NCBI RefSeq assembly: GCF_000717655.1 | Contig: NZ_JNZY01000001.1 | Coordinates: forward strand, 391,549 to 455,548 | Reading direction: 5' to 3' | Source: Streptomyces katrae | GTDB lineage: Bacteria; Actinomycetota; Actinomycetes; Streptomycetales; Streptomycetaceae | Length of the DNA stretch: 64,000 nt | Shown here: in pieces, positions 24,899 through 33,800 of the stretch | Position numbering within the stretch: position 1 is the first letter of the stretch | Layout of the letters: every line of letters begins with the position of its first letter | Position numbers and translations under genes: made by a program | The notes under the pieces: model-generated | What the model saw: only the letters and a program-made list of their open reading frames with translations | What the model was told of the DNA's origin: nothing | Databases searched by the model: none

Positions 24899-25864
24899 TC
24901 ACACAATCACACGCAGTGCACGGCGTACGCCTGTGAACCGAACGCTGGTCCGCAGGCCGAGGTGGTCTCCGTCCATCTGGAACGGAAGGGGAACCTTCGA
25001 ATGCAAGGTGAAGTCGGTCAGATCGTGCAGAGACACCGCGTGTTTGCCGTGCGGACCGCGCTCAGGAGTCGAGGTCAGGAGCTGTGTGGCGTAGCGGGCG
25101 ACGGCCGGAGTTGACAAACGGTTGAGTGCCAATACGTCAAGCGCAGTATCGAACGACGCCTCCGGAGAGGCGTAAAGCGGACGATTGCCCAGATACGTCC
25201 ACGGCGAGGTGTTGCAGACTATCGACAGCACCAGATCCGTGACGGGATCCGCGCCGGGGCGCTCCAGCGTCACCGTCCCGTGGCGCCGGTTCGGGTCGTC
25301 CCAGAACTGGCGCATCAGCTGTCGTACGTACAGGGCGTGCGTCGAACGCTTGCCGCGCTCGCGCTGCTGTTCGACCCGGCCCACCACCCCCGCGTCGAAA
25401 CCGAAGCCCGCGCAGAACGTGAACCAGCGCGCCGGAACCGACTCGTCCTCCGTACCCGGGGTGCCGGCCGCCAGGCCGAGGCCCACCGTTCGCTCGCGCT
25501 GCTCCCGCAGTGCGTCCAGCAGGGCGCCGGTCGCCTCGACCGCGTCGTTGGGCAGCCCGAGCGCGCGGGCGAACACATTGGTCGAGCCACCGGGCACCAC
25601 CGCCAGCCGGGGCAGCCGCTCCGGATCCGGCCCGTGGTGCAGCAGCCCGTTGACGACCTCGTTGACCGTGCCGTCGCCGCCGAGCGCCACGACGAGATCG
25701 ATGCCGTTCTCGGCAGCCGTACGGCCCAGGTCCCGGGCGTGCCCCCGATACTCGGTGGTCACCGCCTCCAGCTTCATCTCGCTGGCCAGGGCATGGGTCA
25801 GGACGTCGCGCGTGCGCGCACTGGTGGTCGTCGCTGCTGGATTGGCCACGAGAAGTGCACGCAT
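24899..25864 (-). CDS. Diacylglycerol kinase family lipid kinase
   Basis: A 321-residue DAGK-catalytic-domain protein, likely an ATP-dependent lipid kinase acting at the membrane (diacylglycerol, ceramide or similar lipid). The phosphate-binding motif ALGGDGTVNEVVNGL and the VVPGGSTNVFARALGLP motif are present. The C-terminal beta-rich domain ends in PFQMDGDHLGLRTSVRF, the usual substrate-binding strand. The gene order wblE-lipid kinase-sigH is conserved in Streptomyces as I recall it. Confidence 0.9.
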   Translation of the reverse strand: MRALLVANPAATTTSARTRDVLTHALASEMKLEAVTTEYRGHARDLGRTAAENGIDLVVALGGDGTVNEVVNGLLHHGPDPERLPRLAVVPGGSTNVFARALGLPNDAVEATGALLDALREQRERTVGLGLAAGTPGTEDESVPARWFTFCAGFGFDAGVVGRVEQQRERGKRSTHALYVRQLMRQFWDDPNRRHGTVTLERPGADPVTDLVLSIVCNTSPWTYLGNRPLYASPEASFDTALDVLALNRLSTPAVARYATQLLTSTPERGPHGKHAVSLHDLTDFTLHSKVPLPFQMDGDHLGLRTSVRFTGVRRALRVIV

Positions 25865-25948
25865 GACCGCCAGCCTACCGACCCGTTCACATGCAGCCCA
25901 TACTGCCCGTCCACTCCGGGGCTGCGGGCGCGCGGCTACCCTGCTGGG

Positions 25949-26386
25949 GTGAGTACGAAGCCCACCCCCGCCCCGGCCCAGCCGACCGCCCCGCTGCCCC
26001 GGCGGCTCACCGCCGCCGCCGCGCTGGCCGCCCTGGAGGGCCTGGCGCTGGCCGGCCTCGGCGTCTACATGCTGTTCGTGGGCATCGCCGGCGACCCCGA
26101 CTCCCCGCAGCAGGCCGAGACCGGCGGGATCACCCTGTTCGCGCTCGCCGCGCTGCCGCTGATCGCGGCCCGCGGGCTGCGCCTGGGCCGCCGCTGGAGC
26201 CGCGGGCCCGCGCTGATCACCCAGCTGATGGCGCTGCCGGTGGCGTGGACCCTCTACTCGACGGGCGGGGCGATGGTCGCCGCCGCCGTGGCGCTGGCCG
26301 TGGCCGCGGTGGCCGTCGTGGCCCTGCTGGTGAACCCGACGGCGACCGAGGCGCTGGGAATCGGGCCCGGCGAGCAGACCCGATAG
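25949..26386 (+). CDS. Small four-helix membrane protein, hypothetical
   Basis: A 145-residue protein with a Pro/Thr-rich N-terminus and about four transmembrane helices (AAAALAALEGLALAGLGVYM, ITLFALAALPLIAARGLRL, ALITQLMALPVAWTLYSTGG, AVALAVAAVAVVALLVNP). It is divergent from the lipid kinase gene. No function can be assigned; similar small membrane proteins are common beside sigma factor genes in actinomycetes. Confidence 0.75.
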   Translation: MSTKPTPAPAQPTAPLPRRLTAAAALAALEGLALAGLGVYMLFVGIAGDPDSPQQAETGGITLFALAALPLIAARGLRLGRRWSRGPALITQLMALPVAWTLYSTGGAMVAAAVALAVAAVAVVALLVNPTATEALGIGPGEQTR

Positions 26387-26486
26387 CCCCGACAGGCCCG
26401 ATAGCCCCCGACAGGCCCGATGGACCGTGCAGTCCGTACGGGCGCCCCGAGCCCTGCGGCCCATACGCGTACCCGTACTCCTGCTC

Positions 26487-27371
26487 CTACTCCTCGACCA
26501 GGAGCTTCTCGCGCAGCTGGGCCAGGGTGCGGGCCAGCAGGCGGGAGACGTGCATCTGCGAGATGCCGACCTCCTGCGCGATCTGCGACTGGGTCATGTT
26601 GCCGAAGAACCGCAGCAGCAGGATCCGCTTCTCCCGCGGAGGCAGCCCCTCCAGCAGCGGCTTGAGCGACTCGCGGTACTCGACGCCCTCCAGCGCCTCG
26701 TCCTCCGCGCCCAGCGTGTCCGCGACGGCCGGCGACTCGTCGTCGGTGTCCGGGACGTCCAGCGAGAGCGTGCTGTAGGCATTGGCCGATTCCAGCCCCT
26801 CCAGCACCTCCTCCTCGGAGATCCCGAGCCGCTCGGCGAGCTCGTGGACCGTGGGGGAGCGGCCGTGCTGCTGGGACAGCTCCGCCGTGGCCGTGGTCAG
26901 CGAGAGCCGCAGCTCCTGCAGGCGCCGCGGTACGCGCACCGCCCAGCCCTTGTCGCGGAAGTGCCGCTTGATCTCGCCGACCACCGTGGGCGTCGCGTAC
27001 GTGGAGAACTCGACCCCGCGGTCCGGGTCGAACCGGTCCACCGACTTGATCAGGCCGATCGTGGCCACCTGCGTCAGGTCGTCCAGCGGCTCACCCCGGT
27101 TGCGGAACCGCCGGGCGAGGTGCTCGACCAGCGGCAGGTGCATCCGCACGAGCCGGTTGCGCAGCTCCGCCTTCTCCGCCGAGCCGTCGGGCAGCGCCCG
27201 CAGCTCGATGAACAGCGCCCGCGCCCCGCTGCGGTCGCGCGGATCGGGCAGCGCCGTGGGCACCGGCAGTACCGGCAGCGCCGGCGCCGGTTCCGGTTCC
27301 GTCTCCGGGGCCGTGGCAGCGGCCCCGGGTGGCTGTGAGGATTGTGGTTCTTCGTGCTGGTTCTCGCTCAT
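26487..27371 (-). CDS. sigH: SigB-type stress sigma factor SigH
   Basis: A 294-residue group 3 sigma factor of the SigB/SigF class. Region 2 is GEPLDDLTQVATIGLIKSVD to FSTYATPTVVGEIKRHFRD, region 3 follows at VPRRLQELRLSL, and region 4 ends with MTQSQIAQEVGISQMHVSRL. A Pro/Glu-rich linker of about 45 residues precedes region 1.2. In S. coelicolor SigH directs osmotic-stress and development genes and is held by an anti-sigma factor encoded directly upstream, as here. The frame stays open far upstream (to 28013), so longer forms are possible; see findings. Confidence 0.92.
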   Translation of the reverse strand: MSENQHEEPQSSQPPGAAATAPETEPEPAPALPVLPVPTALPDPRDRSGARALFIELRALPDGSAEKAELRNRLVRMHLPLVEHLARRFRNRGEPLDDLTQVATIGLIKSVDRFDPDRGVEFSTYATPTVVGEIKRHFRDKGWAVRVPRRLQELRLSLTTATAELSQQHGRSPTVHELAERLGISEEEVLEGLESANAYSTLSLDVPDTDDESPAVADTLGAEDEALEGVEYRESLKPLLEGLPPREKRILLLRFFGNMTQSQIAQEVGISQMHVSRLLARTLAQLREKLLVEE

Positions 27372-27526
27372 AGGGCCCGCCCGTCGCTCCGCCGAGTCCA
27401 AAAAGCCGTCTTCCGCATCCGCGTCAGCCGGGTGCGGCCGGGCGTGCTGCTGCTCCGGGATGCCGCCGTCGACCTCATGCCGTACCCGGGGCCGATCCCC
27501 GCCCCGCACCGGGATCTCCCCGCTGC

Positions 27527-27940
27527 TCACGCCGGGCCTGGACCCGCGCCGCGCTGTTTGTAGAGGCTGATGCTCACCGTCTTGTCCTCCTCGACGGTCG
27601 ACTCGACCTTGCCGGCCAGCGCCGACAGGACGGTCCAGGCGAACGTGTCGCGCTCGGGCGCACGCCCGTCCGTGGTCGGCGCCGAGACGGTCACCTCGAG
27701 CGAGTCGTCGACCAGCCGGAACACGCAGCTGAGGACGGAGCCCGGCACGGCCTGCTGAAGCAGGATCGCGCAGGCCTCGTCCACCGCGATGCGGAGGTCC
27801 TCGATCTCGTCGAGGGTGAAGTCCAAACGTGCCGCGAGGCCGGCCGTGGCCGTCCGCAGCACCGACAGGTAGGCACCCGCAGCGGGCAGCCGGACTTCCA
27901 CGAAGTCCTGGGTCCCGGGCTCGCCTGCGATCTGGGACAC
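27527..27940 (-). CDS. Anti-sigma factor for SigH (RsbW-type ATPase)
   Basis: A 137-residue GHKL/HATPase_c protein that should bind and inhibit SigH, with release through an anti-anti-sigma factor. The N-box is seen as IEDLRIAVDEACAILLQQAV, with the later VSAPTTDG and FAWTVLSALAGKV segments. I start at the GTG of VSQIAGEP behind GGAGGTGAGG. It lies 155 bp upstream of sigH on the same strand. The S. coelicolor counterpart has been called UshX, PrsH or RshA. Confidence 0.9.
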   Translation of the reverse strand: MSQIAGEPGTQDFVEVRLPAAGAYLSVLRTATAGLAARLDFTLDEIEDLRIAVDEACAILLQQAVPGSVLSCVFRLVDDSLEVTVSAPTTDGRAPERDTFAWTVLSALAGKVESTVEEDKTVSISLYKQRGAGPGPA

Positions 27941-28144
27941 CCTCACCTCCAAGGTGGTACGAGCTCTGTTCGCCGGTGACGCTACCGCGATCCGGGCGAT
28001 CGTGTCGCGGCACCCCTCATGACGCCCGTTCCAGACACCCCCACCCACGGCCCGTGACTGATGGTAAGCCTATGGGTACGCACAGTGGCTAGGGGTCTGC
28101 GGGGCCAAATCAGGGGAACCGGCGGAGGGTTGACCTACCCCGCT

Positions 28145-28405
28145 TCAGACGATCGAACCGTCGACAAAACACCACCGCCACGTCTCGCCCGGCTCGAAGC
28201 TTCGCATGATCGGATGGCCGGTGCTCTGATAGTGCGCCGTGGCGTGCCGGTGCGGCGAGGAGTCGCAGCACGCGACGTACCCGCACCCCAGGCACATGCG
28301 CAACTGCACGGGATGGCTTCCGATCGCCTGACATTCAGGGCAGGTCAGGGCAGTCGGGACAGGCTCGGGGCGCGGCAGTTCGGGAACGTGGGTGCACTCG
28401 CTCAT
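28145..28405 (-). CDS. UBP-type zinc finger protein
   Basis: An 86-residue protein made of a single ZnF-UBP domain: CTHVPEL, CPECQAIG, CLGCGYVACCDSS, then HRHATAHYQSTGHP and a final aromatic strand (TWRWCFVDGSIV). In eukaryotes the domain binds ubiquitin C-termini; in bacteria its ligand is not known. All zinc-binding Cys and His positions appear intact. Confidence 0.9.
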   Translation of the reverse strand: MSECTHVPELPRPEPVPTALTCPECQAIGSHPVQLRMCLGCGYVACCDSSPHRHATAHYQSTGHPIMRSFEPGETWRWCFVDGSIV

Positions 28406-28480
28406 GATGGCCAGCGTACTGACGTGCGGGCGCCGCAGGACGAATGCCGATCAGCGACGACGAGCGAGGGTGGATCTTCG

Positions 28481-30058
28481 ATGGAGGTATTGCCGCTGGT
28501 GGCGCTGGTGGCGGTCAGCGCGGTCGTCGCGGGGGCCGCCCGCTGGACCCGGGTGCCCGCGCCCCTGCTGCTGGTCGCCGCCGGGCTGCTGGCCTCGTAC
28601 GTCCCGGGCGTGCCCTCGTACGCCCTCGACCCGCACATCGTGCTGCCGCTTCTGCTCCCGCCGTTGCTGTACACGGCCGCGGTGGACAGCTCGTACCTGG
28701 ACCTGCGGGCGAACGTACGGCCCGTCGCGCTGCTGTCGGTGGGGTACGTGCTCTTCGCGACGCTCGCCGTGGGGTACGCGGCGTACCTGGTGGTGCCGGG
28801 GCTGTCGCTGCCGGTGGCGCTGGTGCTGGGCGCGGTGATCGCGCCGCCCGACGCGGTGGCCGCGACGGCGATCGCCCGCAAGCTGGGGCTGCCGAACCGG
28901 ATCACGACCATCCTGCAGGGTGAGTCGCTGGTGAACGACGCCACCGCGATCACCGCGTACAAGGTGGCACTGGCTGCGGCGATCGGGGTCAGCGCCGGCT
29001 GGGCGGGCGGGATCGCGGAGTTCCTGCTGGCCTCGGTGGGGGGCGTGGGGGTGGGCCTGGTGCTGATGGTGCCGATCCACCACCTGCGCAAGCGGCTGCG
29101 GGAGCCGCTGCTCCAGAACACGCTGTCGCTGCTGATCCCGTTCGTGGCGTACGCGGCGGCCGAGCGGGTGCACGCCTCGGGCGTGCTCGCGGTGGTCGTG
29201 GTGGCGCTGTACCTCGGGCACCGCAACTGGCAGGTCGACTTCGCGACCCGGCTCCAGGAGGAGGCGGTGTGGAAGATGGTCGCCTTCATCCTGGAGTCGG
29301 TGGTCTTCATGCTGATCGGCCTCCAGCTGCCGGTGGTCCTGAAGGGGCTCGAGGAGTACGAGGGCTGGCACGCGGCCTGGTACGCGCTGGCGGTGTTCCT
29401 GGCGGTGGTGGTGGCCCGCTTCGTGTGGGTGTTCCCGGCGACCTTCGTGCCGCGGCTGTCGGAGCGGATCCGGAACCGGGAGCCGGACACCACCTGGAAG
29501 GCGCCGGTGATCGTGGGCTGGGCCGGGATGCGGGGGGTGGTCTCGCTGGCGATCGCCTTCTCGGTGCCGATGAGCGTGCCGCACCGGAACCTGATCCTCT
29601 TCCTGACCTTCACGACGGTGATCGGCACGCTGGTGGTGCAGGGCCTGACGCTGCCGCCGCTGATCCGGCTGCTGCGACTGCCGCCGCGGGACCTGCAGGC
29701 GGAGACGCTGGCGGAGGCGCAGGCCCAGAGCGAGGCCTCGCGGTCGGCGGAGGACCGGCTGGCGGAGCTGCTGGCGGAGCCGGAGAACGCGCTGCCGCCG
29801 CCGCTGGCGGAGCGGCTGCGTACGGTCATGGAACGGCGGCGCAACGCGGTGTGGGAGCGGCTGGGGGAGGTCAACCCGGTCACCGGCGAATCGGCGGACG
29901 ACGTCTACCGGCGCCTCGCGCGGGAGATGATCGCGGCCGAACGCGAGGTGTTCGTGACCCTCCGGGACCACCGCCGGATCGACGACGAGATGCTCCGGGG
30001 ACTGCTCCGCAGACTGGACCTGGAGGAAGCCGCGGCCTACCGCGAGGAAGCGGCCTGA
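28481..30058 (+). CDS. CPA1-family Na+/H+ antiporter
   Basis: A 525-residue membrane protein exchanging Na+ (or K+) for H+. About 12 transmembrane segments cover residues 1-415, with the ion-binding motifs GAVIAPPDAVAATAIARKLG and LQGESLVNDATAITAYK, and GMRGVVSLAIAFSVP later. The last 110 residues form a charged cytoplasmic helical domain. The start ATG follows GCGAGGGTGG. It stands near sigH, which is linked to osmotic stress, but is divergently oriented from the zinc-finger gene. Confidence 0.92.
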   Translation: MEVLPLVALVAVSAVVAGAARWTRVPAPLLLVAAGLLASYVPGVPSYALDPHIVLPLLLPPLLYTAAVDSSYLDLRANVRPVALLSVGYVLFATLAVGYAAYLVVPGLSLPVALVLGAVIAPPDAVAATAIARKLGLPNRITTILQGESLVNDATAITAYKVALAAAIGVSAGWAGGIAEFLLASVGGVGVGLVLMVPIHHLRKRLREPLLQNTLSLLIPFVAYAAAERVHASGVLAVVVVALYLGHRNWQVDFATRLQEEAVWKMVAFILESVVFMLIGLQLPVVLKGLEEYEGWHAAWYALAVFLAVVVARFVWVFPATFVPRLSERIRNREPDTTWKAPVIVGWAGMRGVVSLAIAFSVPMSVPHRNLILFLTFTTVIGTLVVQGLTLPPLIRLLRLPPRDLQAETLAEAQAQSEASRSAEDRLAELLAEPENALPPPLAERLRTVMERRRNAVWERLGEVNPVTGESADDVYRRLAREMIAAEREVFVTLRDHRRIDDEMLRGLLRRLDLEEAAAYREEAA

Positions 30059-30176
30059 CCGCGCACCACCAGCCCCGCCGGCGTTCGGGGCGCGGGGGTC
30101 CGGGGCGCAGCCCAAGGAACCGGGGGAAGGGCGGGGCGGGGAGAGGCTGCGTGCAGCGGGAGCAGCTTGCGGCGGG

Positions 30177-31085
30177 CTACGGACGGCCGGTCACGACGGC
30201 GGTCAGGGCCGTGCCCGGGGGAAAGGTGCCCGACTCCGTCAGGGCTGCCAGGGCCCAGAGCAGCTTGGCCACATAGATCCGCTCCACCGCAAACCCGTGC
30301 CGCTCCTCGAAATCCGCGGCGAACGCCTCCAGCAGCGCCGGTACCCGCGCGTACCCCCCGTGGTGGAAGCCCTCCGCCAGGCTCCAGACCCCGGTCGGCG
30401 CCCCGAAGCACGCCTCTTGGAGGGAACGTATCTCCGCCCCCAGGAAATCACCCGCCAGGACCGGCACGCCCAGCGCCCGCTGCCCCGGCCCCAGCCCTGC
30501 AGTCAGCCCGGCCAGGGTGCCGCCCGTACCGCAGGCCACCGCAACCACGTCGGACATGCCCCGCAGCTCCCGCCCGAGCTCCGCACACCCCTGCAGGGCG
30601 AGGGCGTTGCTGCCGCCCTCGGGGACGACGTACGAGCCGGCCGCGCCGGCCCCCGCCAGCAGCCGGGCCAGCACCTCGGGCTCGGCCTTGCGGCGGTACT
30701 CCGAGCGCGTGGCGAAGTGCAGCCGCATCCCGTCCGCAGCGCACCGGGCCAGCGAGTCGTTGAGGGGCCGGCCGGCGAGCTCGTCGCCGCGGACGATCCC
30801 GATGGTCGGCATCCCCAGCAGCCGCCCGGCCGCCGCGGTGGCCCGCAGGTGGTTCGAGTACGCCCCGCCGAAGGTCACCACCCCGGGGAAGCCCCCCTCG
30901 ACGGCGGCCCGCAGGTTCGGCGCGAGCTTGCGCCACTTGTTGCCGGGCAGCTCGGGATGCACGAGGTCGTCGCGCTTCAGCAGCAGCCGCACCCCGTACT
31001 GCCCGAACCGCTCGTCGTGTACCTCCAGCAGCGGGGAGGGCGGCCGGGGCTGTAGGACGACGGCGAGGTCGGAGGAGCGGTTCAC
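30177..31085 (-). CDS. PLP-dependent D-cysteine desulfhydrase / ACC deaminase-like
   Basis: A 302-residue fold-type II PLP enzyme. The PLP Lys is in PGNKWRKL, with GGAYSNHLRATAAAGRL for the substrate loop and CGTGGTLAGLTAGL for phosphate binding. Sequence resembles D-cysteine desulfhydrase and 1-aminocyclopropane-1-carboxylate deaminase; the two cannot be told apart here. I start at the GTG 31085; the open frame upstream is a low-complexity CGCCCGC repeat. The N-terminus LQPRPPSPLLEV is usual for the family. Confidence 0.85.
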   Translation of the reverse strand: MNRSSDLAVVLQPRPPSPLLEVHDERFGQYGVRLLLKRDDLVHPELPGNKWRKLAPNLRAAVEGGFPGVVTFGGAYSNHLRATAAAGRLLGMPTIGIVRGDELAGRPLNDSLARCAADGMRLHFATRSEYRRKAEPEVLARLLAGAGAAGSYVVPEGGSNALALQGCAELGRELRGMSDVVAVACGTGGTLAGLTAGLGPGQRALGVPVLAGDFLGAEIRSLQEACFGAPTGVWSLAEGFHHGGYARVPALLEAFAADFEERHGFAVERIYVAKLLWALAALTESGTFPPGTALTAVVTGRP

Positions 31086-31100
31086 CCACCCATTGTCCGC

Positions 31101-31135
31101 CGCCCGCCGCCCGCCGCCCGCCGCCCGCCGCCCGC
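31101..31135. repeat. Five tandem copies of CGCCCGC
   Basis: A 7-bp microsatellite repeated five times directly upstream of the PLP-enzyme start. It can slip during replication and may change promoter spacing. Confidence 0.8.
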
Positions 31136-31222
31136 CGGCCCACGGTCGCACCGGCGGGTTCCTGCCCGCAGGGCGCGGGCAGGGGCGACAGGGTGCCGGT
31201 CGTGGGGCGGCTGTTCCAGCGG

Positions 31223-31813
31223 CTACTGCAGGCGTTCGCCGACGCGGGCGCGGAACGCGTCCATCGTGAAGCCCCTGGGGTCGGACTTGCCGGGCTGCCA
31301 TTCGAGGTGGCCGATCACCGAGCGTTCGGTCCAGCCGTGGACCCGGCAGACCGCCGCCGCCGCACGGGCCATGGCGGCGAGTTGGACCTCCGGCCAGGGG
31401 TCCTTGCCGTCGCCGAGGTTCTCGCACTCGAAGCCGTAGAAGTGCCGGTTGCCGTCGGTGTCCGCGCGGCGGTCCGGCGGGAGCCGCCTTTCCGCGATCA
31501 CCGCCGCCAGGACGTCGGAGTCGCCCGCGCCGGCGTGGTTGGCGCGGCCGTAGCCGACCAGGTGGACCCGGCCGTCCTTGGTGATCACGCCGTGGCAGAG
31601 CGGTCCCGGGAGGTCGTCGTGGCCGTCGCGGCAGAGCTCGACGGTGAACTTCGTGCCGTGCGTGACGGTGTGGTGGATCATCACCCCGTTCACCGGGCCC
31701 CACGGGCCCTTGTGGTTGCGGTTGTGGGTGCGCCAGGCGCCGACTTCGACGACGGTCAGACCCTCGTTCCGCAGTGCGCCGATGAACCGGTCCGCGGACA
31801 TGGGTGCGGACAT
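31223..31813 (-). CDS. N-acetylmuramoyl-L-alanine amidase (Amidase_2/PGRP)
   Basis: A 196-residue zinc amidase that cleaves the stem peptide from muramic acid. Zinc ligands are suggested by VNGVMIHHTVTHGTKF, and later SVIGHLEWQPGKSDPRG, the usual His plus Lys/Asp end motif. YGRANHAGAGDSDV is also typical. There is no signal peptide, so it is either cytosolic, released by lysis, or exported another way. Start at MSAPMS behind GGAGAGGAGG. Confidence 0.85.
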   Translation of the reverse strand: MSAPMSADRFIGALRNEGLTVVEVGAWRTHNRNHKGPWGPVNGVMIHHTVTHGTKFTVELCRDGHDDLPGPLCHGVITKDGRVHLVGYGRANHAGAGDSDVLAAVIAERRLPPDRRADTDGNRHFYGFECENLGDGKDPWPEVQLAAMARAAAAVCRVHGWTERSVIGHLEWQPGKSDPRGFTMDAFRARVGERLQ

Positions 31814-31964
31814 GGCCGCCTCCTCTCCGGGTGCGCGGCGGTCACCTTCCGTGTCCACCTCGTTGCTCTCCGGTGTAGTGGAGGCCGTCCCTCCGGGCTA
31901 GTGCCTTCGTACAGTGAGCGAGCCGATCCGGACACTCCTCCCGACCGGCCCACCCGTCACGGAG

Positions 31965-33185
31965 TTACGCAGAGGCCTCGGCAGGGGCAGAGGTCGACGC
32001 CAGCCACAGGTCCGGGCCGAACACCTCGTAGTGGATGTCCGCGGCGGGCACCCCCTTGGCCAGCAGCTGTGCGCGGACGGACCGCATGAAGGGGAGCGGC
32101 CCGCACAGGTACGCCGTGGTGCCCGGGGCCACCGGGACGTCCGACAGGTCGAGGCGGCCTTCGCCGTCGCCCGGCTCGGCGCCGGCCTCGTACCAGAAGC
32201 GGGCCGAGGCGTCGGGCAGCTTGTGCGTCAGCGCCCGGTGGTCGCCGCGCAGAGCGTGGTCGGCGGGGGAGCGGTCGGCGTGCAGGACGGTCACCGGGGC
32301 CGGGTGCCCGGTTTCGGCGAGGTGGGCCAGCATCGACAGCATCGGCGTGCAGCCGATCCCGGCCGAGGCGAGCAGGACCGGGGCCGCGGAGTCGCGCAGG
32401 ACCAGGTCGCCGTACGGGGCCGAGACCCGCAGGGTGTCGCCGGTCGCGATCCGGGTGTGGAGGTGGTTGGAGACCTCGCCGTCGGGCCCGGTGGCGGCCG
32501 GGCCGTGGACCCGCTTGACGGTGATCGAGCGGACCGGCGCGGCGGGCGCGCCGGAGAGGCTGTACTGGCGTATCTGGCGGGCCCCGTCGGGCAGTTCGAC
32601 CTGGACCGAGACGTATTGGCCGGGCTTGGGGGCGGGGGCCGGGGAGCCGTCCGCCGGGGTCAGGTGGAAGGTGGTGCAGTCGGCGGTCTCCTCGACGCGG
32701 GCGGCGACCGTCCAGGTGCGCCAGACGTCGCCGGCGAGGACCTGCTGCTCGGCGTAGAGCCGCTCCTCGATGGCGATCAGGGCGTTGGCCATCAGCCAGT
32801 AGACCTCGTCCCAGGCCTCGGCCACCTCGGGGGTGACCGCCTCGCCGAGGACCTCGGCGATCGCCGCGAAGAGGTGGCGGTGGACGACCGGGTACTGCTC
32901 GCGGGTGACGCCGAGGGAGGCGTGCTTGTGCGCGATGCGGTGCAGCATCACGTCGGGGCCGGTGTCCGGGTGGGCGACGAGGTGGGTCGCGAAGGCCGCG
33001 ACGGATCCGGCGAGGGCCTGCTTCTGGAGGCCGGCGTTCTGGTTGCCGCGGTTGAACAGGTCGCGCAGCAGCTCGGGGTGGGCCGCGAACAGCTTCGCGT
33101 AGAAGAGTTCTGCGATGTCGCCGATGGCCGCGCCGACGGCGGGCAGGGTGGCGCGTACGGTCTCGGTCGACTTCTCGGACAGCAT
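31965..33185 (-). CDS. hmpA: Flavohemoprotein, nitric oxide dioxygenase
   Basis: Detoxifies NO to nitrate using O2 and NAD(P)H. The 406-residue protein has a globin domain (residues 1-150, with heme-pocket segments ELFYAKLFAAHPELLRDLF and KHASLGVTREQYPVV), an FAD domain (RQIRQYSLSGAP), and an NAD domain (LLASAGIGCTPMLSML, ending AYLCGPLPFMRSVRAQL). Start at MLSEKSTET behind AGGAG. The NsrR-type operator at 33214-33238 lies 29 bp upstream and nsrR is next door, so it is NO-inducible. Confidence 0.94.
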   Translation of the reverse strand: MLSEKSTETVRATLPAVGAAIGDIAELFYAKLFAAHPELLRDLFNRGNQNAGLQKQALAGSVAAFATHLVAHPDTGPDVMLHRIAHKHASLGVTREQYPVVHRHLFAAIAEVLGEAVTPEVAEAWDEVYWLMANALIAIEERLYAEQQVLAGDVWRTWTVAARVEETADCTTFHLTPADGSPAPAPKPGQYVSVQVELPDGARQIRQYSLSGAPAAPVRSITVKRVHGPAATGPDGEVSNHLHTRIATGDTLRVSAPYGDLVLRDSAAPVLLASAGIGCTPMLSMLAHLAETGHPAPVTVLHADRSPADHALRGDHRALTHKLPDASARFWYEAGAEPGDGEGRLDLSDVPVAPGTTAYLCGPLPFMRSVRAQLLAKGVPAADIHYEVFGPDLWLASTSAPAEASA

Positions 33186-33213
33186 CCGGAGCTCCTGTAG
33201 GTCGTTCTCGTTG

Positions 33214-33238
33214 AATTGGTATTTGAGATACGTATTTA
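33214..33238. promoter_or_regulatory. NsrR operator upstream of hmpA
   Basis: Minus strand TAAATACGTATCTCAAATACC followed by AATT. It shares the pattern AAA-N2-CG-N-ATCT-N3-AT-N-C-N-AATT with the site before nsrR. The match between the two sites on paralogous promoters is strong evidence that both are bound by the same regulator. Confidence 0.8.
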
Positions 33239-33306
33239 CTGATGCGGGTACACCCGTTCGGGCCGTTGGCGACCCGTGGCGGAAACCGGCCATTCCGGCC
33301 CTCGGG

Positions 33307-33762
33307 TCAGGGGGTGTCGGTCCGCCCCGGCGGGCCGCCCGCGATGCCCAGCAGCAGCGGGCCGGTGGGCGCCGCGACCAGGTCGTTCACCGTCAGCGGG
33401 TCCAGTGCGGCGAAGAAGGCCTCCTGGGCCCGGCGCAGCGCGCCCCGCAGGACGCAGGCCCCGCGCAGCGGGCAGGGGGTGGCGCCGTCGCAGTCCACGA
33501 CGTCGCCCGCACCCTCCAGCTCGCGGACCACGCCCCCCACCGATGCGGCCAGTCCGGCAGTGGTCAGGGCGAGCCCGCCGCCGCGTCCGCGCCGCGCCTC
33601 GACCAGGCCGAGGTGCTGCAGCCTGGCGACAACTTTCGCCGTGTGCGTGTACGGGACTTCCATCGTCGCCGCCACGTCGCGCGTGGTCGGGAGGTCCGCC
33701 TCGGCCACGGCCAGGCGCATCAGGACGCGCAGCGCGAGGTCGGTGAATCGGGTCAGCCGCAT
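33307..33762 (-). CDS. nsrR: Rrf2-family NO sensor NsrR
   Basis: A 151-residue Rrf2 repressor carrying a [4Fe-4S] cluster that NO destroys, releasing target promoters. The HTH is in residues 25-60 (TTRDVAATMEVPYTHTAKVV). The three Cys ligands are C91, C97 and C103 with the NsrR spacing C-x5-C-x5-C (DCDGATPCPLRGACVL). Start at MRLTRFTD; a GTG two codons earlier is also possible. It lies 121 bp downstream of the hmpA start on the same strand and probably controls both genes. Confidence 0.92.
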   Translation of the reverse strand: MRLTRFTDLALRVLMRLAVAEADLPTTRDVAATMEVPYTHTAKVVARLQHLGLVEARRGRGGGLALTTAGLAASVGGVVRELEGAGDVVDCDGATPCPLRGACVLRGALRRAQEAFFAALDPLTVNDLVAAPTGPLLLGIAGGPPGRTDTP

Positions 33763-33775
33763 GGCCACACCCTAG

Positions 33776-33800
33776 AAAACTCGCATCTTGTATGCAAATT
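33776..33800. promoter_or_regulatory. NsrR operator upstream of nsrR (autoregulation)
   Basis: AAAACTCGCATCTTGTATGC followed by AAATT, 14 bp before the nsrR start, resembling the published NsrR sites of S. coelicolor as I recall them and matching the hmpA site. Confidence 0.8.

Noticed and set aside
31097..31140. Possible CRISPR-like or regulatory repeat array
   Set aside because: The unit is only 7 bp with no spacers; it is a simple microsatellite.
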